Positions 1-7,204 of a stretch of 11,255 nucleotides of DNA are shown here, one piece after another. The first letter of the stretch is position 1, and the number at the start of each line of letters is the position of its first letter. The stretch lies in contig JAJOKK010000105.1 of NCBI GenBank assembly GCA_021129875.1, positions 1 through 11,255 on the forward strand. Reading direction: 5' to 3'. A program made the position numbers and the translations under genes. Under the pieces are notes generated by a model. The model was given only the letters and a program-made list of their open reading frames with translations. It was not told the origin of the DNA and searched no databases. Source of the stretch: Candidatus Bipolaricaulota bacterium (GTDB lineage Bacteria; Bipolaricaulota; Bipolaricaulia; UBA7950; UBA9294).

Positions 1-710
1 CAGACCAGGTCGAACGCCGCCTTCACCCCCTCTTTCCGACCGCTGATCAGTAGGGAGACGCTCCCCGCACCGCCCCCAAGGCCGCTGCCCACGACCTGAG
101 TCACTTCAACCGGGAAGAGGGTCTCCAGCGCGTCTATCTCGGTGATGACCCGCCCGGGGAGAGGGTGCATCCCACAGGGGAGGCCCATACACAGGTCGAG
201 CCGGCCGCTGCCGAGTTCGCGCGAAAGCTCACTGATCGGAGTATGGATCGCTTTTGCCAGTCCGATTGGGATGACAACGTCCACCCCGCGGGCAAGCGCA
301 ATGGGGAGGTATCGGCCGACCGTCCCTCCGTCGGTCGCCCCCATCAGCACCCCGACCATCCCCCAGGGGTCGAGCGCATTCCCTCCTTTGATGATCAGAT
401 CTCCTGCCTGCAGGGAAGCGAGCAGATCTTGCGGATCGACCTTTACCTCGCTCCCTTGCTGCAGGACGATCTCTCCGACCTCGCCGACGCGGGCGTTGAC
501 GTTCCAGTGATCGTCGATGAATCCGGCGGCAAACGCCCCTCGATCGATCGGTCGCCCGAGGATCTCCTCAGCGACAATAGCGTTCGTCGTCCCCAGGGTG
601 ATCACCACCGTGCGATCAGTGAGCGCCTTCCGCACGAGCGGCGTCGCCGCCACTCCCTGGGAGATCAACCGTTTCGACATACTTGAACCTAATACGACAA
701 CAGCTTTCAA
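1..710 (-). CDS. Conserved-looking protein of unknown function (C-terminus cut by window edge)
   Basis: The reverse strand is open from 710 to the window edge, giving 236 visible residues. I chose the TTG at 710-708 because a perfect AAGGAGG sits five bases upstream (716-722). The next in-frame ATG at 680 lacks such a site and would cut off a hydrophobic first strand, MKAVVVLGSS. The chain alternates hydrophobic strands with glycine-rich turns, for example VVITLGTTNA near residue 40, IIKGGNALDPWG near residue 98 and VVGSGLGGGAGS near residue 212. It has no signal peptide or membrane segment, so it is probably a soluble alpha/beta protein. I do not recognise a characterised family and assign no function. 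The gene diverges from the acyl-CoA synthetase, with 93 bp between the two starts. It is probably near full length here. Codon use and GC resemble the neighbours. Confidence 0.8.
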   Translation of the reverse strand, partial: MKAVVVLGSSMSKRLISQGVAATPLVRKALTDRTVVITLGTTNAIVAEEILGRPIDRGAFAAGFIDDHWNVNARVGEVGEIVLQQGSEVKVDPQDLLASLQAGDLIIKGGNALDPWGMVGVLMGATDGGTVGRYLPIALARGVDVVIPIGLAKAIHTPISELSRELGSGRLDLCMGLPCGMHPLPGRVITEIDALETLFPVEVTQVVGSGLGGGAGSVSLLISGRKEGVKAAFDLV

Positions 711-724
711 ATGGGCCTCCTTAC

Positions 725-754
725 TTGCCAAGAGCATCGCTGATATGCTATAAA
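725..754 (+). promoter_or_regulatory. Sigma70-type promoter for the acyl-CoA synthetase gene
   Basis: A -35 box TTGCCA (725-730, five of six consensus bases) and a -10 box TATAAA (749-754, five of six) are separated by 18 bp. Transcription would start near 761, giving a 5' leader of about 43 nt before the ATG at 804. The AT-rich patch also contains a weaker -10-like element (TATAGC, reverse of 747-752) facing the minus-strand gene, so both divergent promoters may overlap here. Confidence 0.6.
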
Positions 755-803
755 TTTCGCCACCGCAATACAAAATCCAACTTCATAAAGGTGATCGAGG
801 AAG

Positions 804-2429
804 ATGCGTTATACCAGAGAAGAGTATGCACGGGAGATCCGCGAGTTCGAGTGGGATATCCCCGAGAGCTACAACATCGTCAATGTCGTTGCAGGGCACG
901 CCCGCAAGAATCCGAATAAGATCGCTGTCTTCTGGGAGGACGCCGCCGGGAATGAGCGGCAGGTGACCTATGCCGAACTGACAGACGGCGGGCAGCGCTT
1001 CGGAAGCGCGCTGATCGATCTGGGAGTGAAGAAGGGCGACCCTCTTCTCCACGTACTCCCCCGCGTTCCCGAGGCACTGATGGTGCAGCTGGGGACGTTC
1101 GGCGCCGGTGGTGTCGCTGTCCCGTGCTCGGAGATGTTAAAGGCCAAGGAGATCGCCTACCGTGCCGAGGTGAGTGGGGCGACGGTGATAGTCGCCGACG
1201 TCTCGGTCGCAAAGGCGGTCGAAGAAGCGATGGCCGATTCTTCTCTTTCAACGATCATCATCATTGGGAGCGAAGAGAAACAGGAAGGCCGGATCCGGTT
1301 CGAGGACCTCATTGCCGACGCATCTCCGGACGTGAAGATGGTGGAGCTGTCGGCGACCGACCCGATAACGATCAACTTCACCTCAGGGACGACCGGGAGT
1401 CCGAAGCCGGTCGTACATACGCACCGTTGGATGTACTGCCATAACCGGATTACGGGGCGGTACTGGTACGGCGCGGACGAGAACGACATCATCTGGGCGA
1501 CGACCGCCCCGGGCTGGGCGATGTGGTATTGGAGCCCGCTCGGCGTCGCACTGACCACTGGAGCGACCCAGTTGATCTACAACGGGCGTTTTGATGGAGA
1601 AAAGTACCTGCAACTCCTGGAAAAATACAAGGTGACCAAGCTCGGCGCGACACCGACTGAGTACCGGCTGTTCTCTCAGATCCCTGACATGGGGAAAAAC
1701 AAGATTTTCCTCGATGACGCGTTGTCGGCCGGCGAACCGCTCAACATCGAGCCGATCGAGGCATTCGAACGAGCGTTCGGGGTGACTATCCGTGACGGCT
1801 ACGGGCAGACCGAGAGCGTCTGCCTGGTCTGCAATCCCCCGGGGATCCCGGTCAAGCCGGGGGCGATGGGGATGCCGACCCCTGGATCAGGGATCGTGCT
1901 GATCGACGGTGAAGGGAAGGAAGTCTCACAGGGGGAGGTCGGCGAGATCGCCCTGCGCCCGGATAACCCGGCGATCTTCGACGGGTACTGGAAGTCGCCC
2001 GAACTCGATAAAGAAGCGTTCGCCGGCGGGTGGTACCGCACCGGAGATCTGGTGCGGATGGACGAAGACGGCTACCTCTTCTTCGAAGGCCGAGCAGACG
2101 ACGTAATCCTCACCTCCGGCTACCGAATCGGGCCGTTCGAGGTAGAGGACGCCCTGGTCAGCCACTCCGCGGTCGTCGAGGCGGCAGCGGTCGCTTCTCC
2201 GCACCGCGAGCGCGGCGAGATCGTCAAGACGTTCGTCATCCTCGCTCAAGGCTATGAGCCATCGGCGGAGTTGATCAAGGAATTGCAGGATTACGTGAAG
2301 AGAGAGACAGCCCCGTACAAGTACCCGCGGGCGATCGAATTCGTCTCTGAACTCCCCAAGACGACGAGTGGGAAGATCAAGCGCGCCGAACTCAAGCGCA
2401 AGGAATGGGAGGGCTGGGACCGGCGCTGA
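804..2429 (+). CDS. AMP-forming acyl-CoA synthetase (medium-chain / ACSM-like)
   Basis: This 541-residue enzyme belongs to the ANL adenylating superfamily, which activates a carboxylic acid with ATP and then forms the CoA thioester. Visible motifs in order are the phosphate-binding loop FTSGTTGSPKPVVH (residues 192-205), the adenine-binding DGYGQTES (331-338), GWYRTGDL with the ribose-binding Asp (409-416), the hinge region GRADDVILTSGYRIGPFEVE (429-448), and the catalytic lysine K524 in TSGKIKR. All key residues are present and the length is normal for the family. The ATG at 804 follows a short GAGGA element and a good promoter at 725-754. The N-terminus and the GYRIGP hinge suggest the medium-chain/benzoate-type branch rather than acetyl-CoA synthetase proper. 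The substrate cannot be read from the sequence. It is the only gene on its transcript as far as can be seen. Confidence 0.95.
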   Translation: MRYTREEYAREIREFEWDIPESYNIVNVVAGHARKNPNKIAVFWEDAAGNERQVTYAELTDGGQRFGSALIDLGVKKGDPLLHVLPRVPEALMVQLGTFGAGGVAVPCSEMLKAKEIAYRAEVSGATVIVADVSVAKAVEEAMADSSLSTIIIIGSEEKQEGRIRFEDLIADASPDVKMVELSATDPITINFTSGTTGSPKPVVHTHRWMYCHNRITGRYWYGADENDIIWATTAPGWAMWYWSPLGVALTTGATQLIYNGRFDGEKYLQLLEKYKVTKLGATPTEYRLFSQIPDMGKNKIFLDDALSAGEPLNIEPIEAFERAFGVTIRDGYGQTESVCLVCNPPGIPVKPGAMGMPTPGSGIVLIDGEGKEVSQGEVGEIALRPDNPAIFDGYWKSPELDKEAFAGGWYRTGDLVRMDEDGYLFFEGRADDVILTSGYRIGPFEVEDALVSHSAVVEAAAVASPHRERGEIVKTFVILAQGYEPSAELIKELQDYVKRETAPYKYPRAIEFVSELPKTTSGKIKRAELKRKEWEGWDRR

Positions 2430-2452
2430 CATGCTTAAGTGCTGGGGGGGTA

Positions 2453-2723
2453 GGTTTTGGGTGTTGAGTGTTGGTTTTTGAGTGGTACAAGCCCAAGCGG
2501 AGTTGATCCTCATATTGCAGGTTGATGGAATGCGTTCTCCATTCAGAAGAGAACGGCGCACACAAGGTACGCCGCTACAGAAAGTTAGATGTAGCGGCGG
2601 GTCCTGCGCCCGACGTTCTGGAGTTTATTCCGGATATAGCTACTATAGCCCGCACAAACAACAAGCGGAGGGTTTTACATCTTCTGCCTCTAACCCAAAA
2701 CCCAGCACTCAAAACCCAAAACC
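2453..2723. repeat. Inverted-repeat-bounded array of hairpins between two genes
   Basis: The arms 2453-2483 and 2693-2723 are inverted copies matching at 27 of 31 positions and built from GGTTTTGGGT/TTGAGTG-like words. They enclose 209 bp with no convincing coding frame. Inside are four successive hairpins: 2533-2539/2549-2555 (7 bp), 2570-2579/2590-2599 (10 bp perfect), 2617-2622/2629-2634 (6 bp with one G-U) and 2635-2639/2643-2647 (5 bp). No poly-T run follows any of them, so this is not a normal terminator. It fills most of the 339-bp gap 2430-2768. It could be a small non-autonomous mobile element or a folded leader RNA of the methyltransferase gene. Confidence 0.55.
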
Positions 2724-2768
2724 ACTCTTCTTGTATGAACCCAACCATCGAAAACAGAGGTCGATTGG

Positions 2769-3980
2769 ATGGATCGAGAGATCGCAAAGCTGATTGAGAA
2801 TTACATCGATGAGATTAAAAAGGCGGGCATGCTCGAAACCAAGCCGGTCGAGCGGGCCTTCCGTAAGGTCGAGCGGCATCGGCTGTTGGAGTGGGTCTAC
2901 TTGCCGGAAGAGGAGGGCGGGCTCGAATATACCGGGACGAAATTAACTAAAAAGAAGTTCGGCCCGCAAGATCCCGAGCTGCTGAAGATCATCTATTCGG
3001 ATCAGGCGCTGCTCACCAGGCTCGATCCGCCCAGCTCCACATCCCAACCGACGCTGGTCGCCAACATGCTCGAACTGTTGGCGCTTGAGCAAGGGATGAA
3101 CGTGCTGGAGATCGGGGCGGGGACAGGGTATAACGCCGCTCTGATGCAGGAGATCGTCGGCAAGACCGGCTCTATCACGACGATCGATATCCAGGAAGAT
3201 GTAGTCGAGCAGACAGAAAGGCTTCTCAAGGCGGCCGGCTACGATAAGATCGAGGTGCTCGCCAAGGACGGCGCCCGCGGCCATCCGGAGAATGCCCCTT
3301 ACGATCGGATCATCGCCACGGTTGGTTGCTCCGATCTCTCTTTCCGCTGGGCAGAGCAGCTCGCAGACGAGGGGTTCATGCTCATCCCACTGCAGCACGG
3401 GGGTGAGGGGATGGATCCGTTGACCAAAATCTGGAGAGAGGATGACAAGCTGAGCGGCAGGTTCGTCGGCGTCTCCGGATTCATGAGCATCCGCGGGGAG
3501 ATGGAGGTCGAGCAGAGGACAGGCTTTGCCAAGCAACGGAGCCTTTGCAGCAAGGAGCCGACGGCCGAATACCCCCTCTTCCGCTCCCTTGAAGAGTTGA
3601 ACGAGTTGAGGAAGAAACGATGTGATTGGGATAAATTCTCGTCCCTGTCGCTCTTCATGGCGATCGTTGATGAAAGGGCCTGTTGGTACAGCCTCTATGG
3701 TGAGAAAGGGGGCGTTGCGATCAAGTTTAAAGAGGATAGGATCGCCCTCTATGGCGAGGAATCCCTCTATCAAGACTTAAAGAGCCTCTGCAAGCACTGG
3801 GAGGAGATGGGGAAGCCAGGGCTCTCCGACTGGCAACTAGAGTTCTTTCCTCGTAATCGTGCCAGGGAAATCCCCGAAGGAGAGATGGCCTGGACGATCG
3901 AGCGGAAGTTCTCCACGGAGATAGCCGTGCTGAAATCAAGACACGCGTCTCGTGATCGAAAGATAGACCCAGTACAATAA
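2769..3980 (+). CDS. pcm: Protein-L-isoaspartate O-methyltransferase with C-terminal extension
   Basis: The enzyme transfers a methyl group from S-adenosylmethionine to isoaspartyl residues in damaged proteins, starting their repair in the cytoplasm. Diagnostic parts are SQPTLVANMLELL (residues 92-104), the SAM-binding motif I VLEIGAGTGYN (112-122), the acidic strand TIDIQ (138-142) and the motif around residues 177-186 (PYDRIIATVG). The ATG at 2769 follows AGAGG by eight bases. A typical bacterial enzyme has about 210 residues; this one has 403. The methyltransferase fold appears to end near residue 245. About 155 further residues, charged and rich in Trp, Glu and Arg, match nothing I recognise. 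Thermotoga-type enzymes also carry an extra C-terminal domain, but a shorter one. The gene starts a likely operon with the secreted protein (20-bp gap) and cytidine deaminase. Confidence 0.9.
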   Translation: MDREIAKLIENYIDEIKKAGMLETKPVERAFRKVERHRLLEWVYLPEEEGGLEYTGTKLTKKKFGPQDPELLKIIYSDQALLTRLDPPSSTSQPTLVANMLELLALEQGMNVLEIGAGTGYNAALMQEIVGKTGSITTIDIQEDVVEQTERLLKAAGYDKIEVLAKDGARGHPENAPYDRIIATVGCSDLSFRWAEQLADEGFMLIPLQHGGEGMDPLTKIWREDDKLSGRFVGVSGFMSIRGEMEVEQRTGFAKQRSLCSKEPTAEYPLFRSLEELNELRKKRCDWDKFSSLSLFMAIVDERACWYSLYGEKGGVAIKFKEDRIALYGEESLYQDLKSLCKHWEEMGKPGLSDWQLEFFPRNRAREIPEGEMAWTIERKFSTEIAVLKSRHASRDRKIDPVQ

Positions 3981-4000
3981 ATACGAATAAAGGAGATAAG

Positions 4001-4819
4001 ATGACTGGCAAAACCTTCTTGTGCAAGGGGGTGGGCGTATTACTGCTCGCCCTCCTCCTCCCGTTAACTGGGTTTGCATTCGGGATCGGAGTGGAAATCT
4101 CGTTCTACACGCTCGACCTTTCCGCCTCCTTAGCCAAAGTATCGCCGGCGGTTGAAGATTCACTTCATAGACTCGGAATCCCGCTGATGGACATAGCCAC
4201 GACCATCGTCGATCTGGAGGCGGCGCTGGCGCAGATCGAGGCGAACCTACCCGTGACCTCGCTGCCGCTTCCGCTTCTCGGCGGGTCGATAGAACTCCCA
4301 TTTCCGTTCCTCGTCATCGATCGGCTCCGGCTGTCTGGAGGGATCCTAAGCGACGGGCTCCTAGGCGGGGCTGCCGGTCTGTTCGGCACGGAGATACCCA
4401 GCCTTCTGATCGACGAGACGATCGTCATCGATAGGGTAGAGGGAACGATCAGGGCAGCCCCCTCCTTCTCCACTCTCATGCTTGCAACCGAGTTTATTAA
4501 GCAGGTCGATCTTCTGATCATGGGGTTCGACCTTGGCGTGGGGGGCAGCCTCATTCAAGGACGGATCGACCCGCAGGTCGAAATCAACCTGCCGGGGCTC
4601 CAGACAGAAGCCGATGCCGCCCTCGCTGCACTTCATCTCGATGGCATCAGCTGGTCGACATTCGCGTTCCACGCATCCTTTGGGGCGGAGATCGGCCCTC
4701 CATTCCTCCGCATGTTTGCGCGGGGGAGGCTCCTCCTTCCGATCAGCCAAACCCCGGGATGGTGGGGGATCAGGATCGGTTCAATCTCCGGGAGCGTCGG
4801 GTTGGCGGTCCGCTTTTGA
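4001..4819 (+). CDS. Secreted or outer-membrane protein of unknown function
   Basis: This 272-residue protein starts with a classical signal peptide: KTFLCKG, then a hydrophobic core (VGVLLLALLLPLTG) and likely cleavage near residue 26 after FAF or GFA. The ATG at 4001 follows AAAGGAGAT by a few bases, a strong ribosome site. The mature part is rich in Gly, Leu, Ile and Ser, with many short beta-strand-like alternations. It has no cysteines after the signal region, and it ends in SGSVGLAVRF. A final Phe after alternating hydrophobic residues is typical of outer-membrane beta barrels, though 246 mature residues would make a small barrel. No known family was recognised. It sits 20 bp after the methyltransferase and 2 bp before cytidine deaminase, so it is probably co-transcribed with both, although the three share no obvious pathway. 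Confidence 0.85.
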   Translation: MTGKTFLCKGVGVLLLALLLPLTGFAFGIGVEISFYTLDLSASLAKVSPAVEDSLHRLGIPLMDIATTIVDLEAALAQIEANLPVTSLPLPLLGGSIELPFPFLVIDRLRLSGGILSDGLLGGAAGLFGTEIPSLLIDETIVIDRVEGTIRAAPSFSTLMLATEFIKQVDLLIMGFDLGVGGSLIQGRIDPQVEINLPGLQTEADAALAALHLDGISWSTFAFHASFGAEIGPPFLRMFARGRLLLPISQTPGWWGIRIGSISGSVGLAVRF

Positions 4820-4821
4820 AG

Positions 4822-5238
4822 ATGGACGATCGAACGTTACTGGCTAAAGCAATTGCGGCGCGTGAAAACGCCTACTGTCCCTACTCGAACTTCCCGGTTG
4901 GGGCGGCTCTCCTCTGTGCCGACGGGAGCGTCTACACCGGAGTGAACGTGGAGAACGCGGTGAACGGACTGTCGCTCTGCGCCGAGCGGGTCGCTCTGTT
5001 CACGGCGATCGCCGCGGGCAAGCACGGGTTCGTAAAGATTGCGGTCGCATGCCGCGCCGAATACTGCAGTCCGTGCGGGGCATGCCGGCAAGTCCTCTAC
5101 GAGCACGCCCCGGATCTTGTGATCCTCATGGGCAATCTTGGCGGTACTCTTGGCGGTACGTTCAAGAAGAAGACGATCCGCGACCTCCTCCCCGAGGCGT
5201 TCTCCCTCCACCAGGAGTGCTGTAACGAGGAACCGTAG
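4822..5238 (+). CDS. cdd: Cytidine deaminase
   Basis: This 138-residue homotetramer-type enzyme deaminates cytidine and deoxycytidine to uridine and deoxyuridine in pyrimidine salvage. The substrate region YCPYSNFPVGAAL (residues 18-30), VNVENAVNGLSLCAER with zinc ligand C53 and catalytic E55, and PCGACRQVL with zinc ligands C85 and C88 are all intact. The frame is open from 4759, but the homology begins at the ATG at 4822, two bases after the stop of the secreted-protein gene. The earlier start would add 21 residues read from inside that gene. No strong Shine-Dalgarno is visible, so translation is probably coupled to the upstream gene. Residues 106-113 are a perfect LGGT-LGGT repeat from a 12-bp tandem duplication (5137-5160) just before the conserved LLPEAF. 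Confidence 0.95.
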   Translation: MDDRTLLAKAIAARENAYCPYSNFPVGAALLCADGSVYTGVNVENAVNGLSLCAERVALFTAIAAGKHGFVKIAVACRAEYCSPCGACRQVLYEHAPDLVILMGNLGGTLGGTFKKKTIRDLLPEAFSLHQECCNEEP

Positions 5239-5305
5239 TCATTGCTCCTGTAAAGAGCAAGATTACGCGCGTGCTGAGCAAGTATGCGTATGATTGCATA
5301 CAGAA
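5239..5305. terminator. Weak hairpins between convergent genes
   Basis: Between the end of cytidine deaminase and the end of the ABC permease lie two small perfect stems: TTGCTC/GAGCAA (about 5241-5259) and GTATGC/GCATAC (about 5282-5301). Neither is followed by a T-run on either strand, so factor-independent termination is doubtful. They may only protect 3' ends. Confidence 0.25.
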
Positions 5306-6025
5306 TCAGGACGGGCGCTTCTCCAGCTTTGCGATTGTGAAAATGGCGATAGCCAACAAGATCAGGCCCTGCAGCAGCATAATCCCTATATCTCCGGCGA
5401 CATCAGCCAATGAAGCGTTCATAACTACTACCTCGTGTGACGCACGGACCAGGAAATAAGTGGGGATCAGCTTGAGCCACTCGGCCTCCACATGTGGGAA
5501 GAAATGAAGGATCATCGGGAGAGCCAGAGGCAGCATAAGCAGGCGTACCGAGGTCATGAACTGCATCATACTGGTTGCGAATTGGGCGACTAGAAGCCCC
5601 GCTGCCAGCATGAACAGCATCCCGGCCGTGCTTATTACTATCAGCTCAGGGATCTTGATCGCTCCCACGTTGAGCAGGATAAGAGCAATAGCCGATGCCA
5701 CACTAATGAAGAGGGATATGGTGAGTTTGGCCGCTATGATCTCGATGAGTGTTATGGGCGTCAGACGTAAGGCGGCCATGGTGCCGGCCTCCTTTTCCAT
5801 GATAAACAGCATCGCCAAAACCATGATCCCGATCAGTATGCTGTTCATGGCCAGCCACATGGGGATCATCTGGAGGCCGAGCGTTGCCATGTCTCTGCCC
5901 AGGGCGCTAACTACCCAACGAGTGACGCCGGAAGCCAGGGGCGCCCACAGGACGATCAGAAGGAACAGGCCTTCGCTCCTGGCCACTCTCAGATCTTTAC
6001 GAAAGATGACCCAGAATCTACTCAT
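5306..6025 (-). CDS. ABC-2 type transporter permease
   Basis: The 239-residue integral membrane protein forms the pore of an ABC exporter with the ATPase encoded just upstream. I start it at the ATG at 6025-6023 (MSRFWVIFRKDL) because GGAGGAGG lies seven to ten bases before it. The longer open frame to 6148 only reads through the ATPase gene. About six membrane segments are visible, near residues 20-40, 53-76, 92-119, 127-149, 161-177 and 212-233. The loop MEKEAGTMAALRLTP (76-90) between segments two and three is typical of ABC-2 permeases. The gene overlaps the ATPase by 8 bp (ATGAGTAG), so translation is coupled. Such two-gene systems usually export drugs, antibiotics or lipids; the substrate here is unknown. 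Confidence 0.88.
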   Translation of the reverse strand: MSRFWVIFRKDLRVARSEGLFLLIVLWAPLASGVTRWVVSALGRDMATLGLQMIPMWLAMNSILIGIMVLAMLFIMEKEAGTMAALRLTPITLIEIIAAKLTISLFISVASAIALILLNVGAIKIPELIVISTAGMLFMLAAGLLVAQFATSMMQFMTSVRLLMLPLALPMILHFFPHVEAEWLKLIPTYFLVRASHEVVVMNASLADVAGDIGIMLLQGLILLAIAIFTIAKLEKRPS

Positions 6026-6887
6026 GGTCAAGCCTCCTCCCCGTGATGTTGATGAACACCTGCCCCAGTGTCGCCTCTTGCGAGTGAATCGTCTCGACTC
6101 GCCCTTCTCTAAGCCAATCAGCGATTCTGTCGGCGGTCTTTGCCTCATCTATGGGCAGGGTGACCGCCTCAACGCCATCGGTATTTTTGAGACTCACGTG
6201 GATAAGCGCTTTGCCGTGCCGGCGCATCAAGGCTTTGGGATCATCGTCAGCCATGATCGACCCCTCGTTCAGGAAGATCACCCTGTCGCACATGGCCTCC
6301 ACATCCAGCATGTCGTGGGTTGTGATGAAGATGGTCGTTCCCACTTCCTGCTGCTCGTGGAACAGCTCGTGCAACATTTCTTTGTTAGTTGGATCCAGAC
6401 CCTGTGTCGGCTCGTCGAGGATGAGAATCTCGGGCCGGTTGACCAGGGCCCGAGCCACCACCAAGCGCTGCTTCATCCCCTTGGAATATGACGCCACTCG
6501 TTGATTGCCCTTGTTCTCCAGACCGAATCGCGACATAAGCCGGGGGATGTGTGAGGTGCTCTGACCGTGTAGTTTGGCGAAAATAGCCAGGTTCTCAAAC
6601 CCCGTTAACTTGGGATAGATGTTCGGCGCTTCGAAACAGAGGCCGATCTTGTTGAGAATCCGGCTCCGTTCCCGTGGCATGGGCCTATCCAGAATACGGA
6701 TACTCCCCTTGTCCGGTACTATTTGACCTGTCAGGAGCTTCACCGTGGTACTCTTACCTGCACCGTTTGGCCCGAGAAAGCCGAGGACTTCGCCCCGATC
6801 AACCGTGAAGCTTATCTTCTTCAATGCCTCTGTCTTGCGGTAGCTGAACGTTAGATCAGACACCTCAATAACACGCTGGTCTGCCAT
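6018..6887 (-). CDS. ABC transporter ATP-binding protein (ABC-2 exporter family)
   Basis: This 289-residue ATPase powers the exporter whose permease follows it. It shows Walker A GPNGAGKST (residues 39-47), the signature YSKGMKQR (134-141), Walker B ILILDEPTQGLDP (154-166) and the H-loop His191. The C-terminal tail ends in TLGQVFINITGR (273-284), usual in the CcmA/DrrA-like group. At the Q-loop the usual Gln is replaced by Glu (CFEAPNIYP, E86), a variant I associate with some members of this group. The ATG at 6887 follows AGAGG by six bases. The gene is first in a two-gene operon with a strong promoter at 7038-7066 and a structured leader of about 145 nt, so expression may be controlled at the RNA level. 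No dedicated transcription regulator gene is adjacent. Confidence 0.95.
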   Translation of the reverse strand: MADQRVIEVSDLTFSYRKTEALKKISFTVDRGEVLGFLGPNGAGKSTTVKLLTGQIVPDKGSIRILDRPMPRERSRILNKIGLCFEAPNIYPKLTGFENLAIFAKLHGQSTSHIPRLMSRFGLENKGNQRVASYSKGMKQRLVVARALVNRPEILILDEPTQGLDPTNKEMLHELFHEQQEVGTTIFITTHDMLDVEAMCDRVIFLNEGSIMADDDPKALMRRHGKALIHVSLKNTDGVEAVTLPIDEAKTADRIADWLREGRVETIHSQEATLGQVFINITGRRLDHE

Positions 6888-7032
6888 AGTTTGCCTCTTC
6901 TACATCCTCGCCGGGACGAGAAAGATGTCCGAGAGCAACCTGTGCAGCGACATCTCTTGCGCTTTTCCCGGCTATCTTCAGTCTCGACTGCAATGATAGA
7001 CTGCTCCTCGATCCGGCGCCGCCCGCCAGTCT
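6888..7032 (-). promoter_or_regulatory. Structured 5' leader of the ABC exporter operon (candidate cis-acting RNA)
   Basis: On the transcript strand the leader runs from about 7032 to 6888. An outer helix GCCGGGA/TCCCGGC (6972-6966 with 6916-6910) encloses a second perfect 7-bp helix AGATGTC/GACATCT (6955-6949 with 6929-6923). Upstream, CTATC/GATAG (6999-6995 with 6976-6972) encloses CAGTC-GA-GACTG (6990-6979). The 5' end AGACTG (7032-7027) can pair with CAGTCT (7003-6998), which can pair instead with AGACTG at 6984-6979. These are mutually exclusive pairings. No known riboswitch class was recognised, and there is no terminator inside it. The helix complementarity is visible; regulation is inferred. 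Confidence 0.45.
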
Positions 7033-7037
7033 AGATG

Positions 7038-7066
7038 AATATAGCATCTACCTCGATCTGTATCAA
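7038..7066 (-). promoter_or_regulatory. Sigma70-type promoter for the ABC exporter operon
   Basis: On the reverse strand, TTGATA (7066-7061, five of six bases) and TATATT (7043-7038, five of six) are spaced by exactly 17 bp. The predicted start is the A at about 7032, six bases after the -10 box. The rest of the gap 7067-7204 holds only an imperfect 8-bp stem (CCTGCCTG/CAGACAGG, about 7126-7155) and a small TTCG-loop hairpin with TTTT (about 7158-7173) that might end the MFS transcript. Confidence 0.7.
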
Positions 7067-7204
7067 TAACTTCTTACGGATAAAGGAAGCCCCTAAAGGC
7101 AATTTAACGAAATATCGCAACCATTCCTGTCTGCCTTGCGGATGTAACAGGCAGGCAAAACTCCGAAGAGCCGATTTATTAAATGCTTACAGCTCGCTAT
7201 TACC

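Noticed and set aside
165..686. 173-codon plus-strand ORF opposite the unknown minus-strand gene
   Set aside because: It has no ribosome site and a low-complexity Arg/Pro/His composition. The opposite strand has a perfect Shine-Dalgarno and a protein-like reading.
2482..2797. Two overlapping ORFs of about 90-100 codons in the hairpin region
   Set aside because: They cross all four hairpins and one inverted-repeat arm, lack ribosome sites and end inside the methyltransferase gene.
6865..7047. 60-codon minus-strand ORF before the ABC ATPase
   Set aside because: Its ATG lies upstream of the predicted transcription start, its frame overlaps the ATPase start, and the same bases form nested RNA helices, which explains the sequence better.
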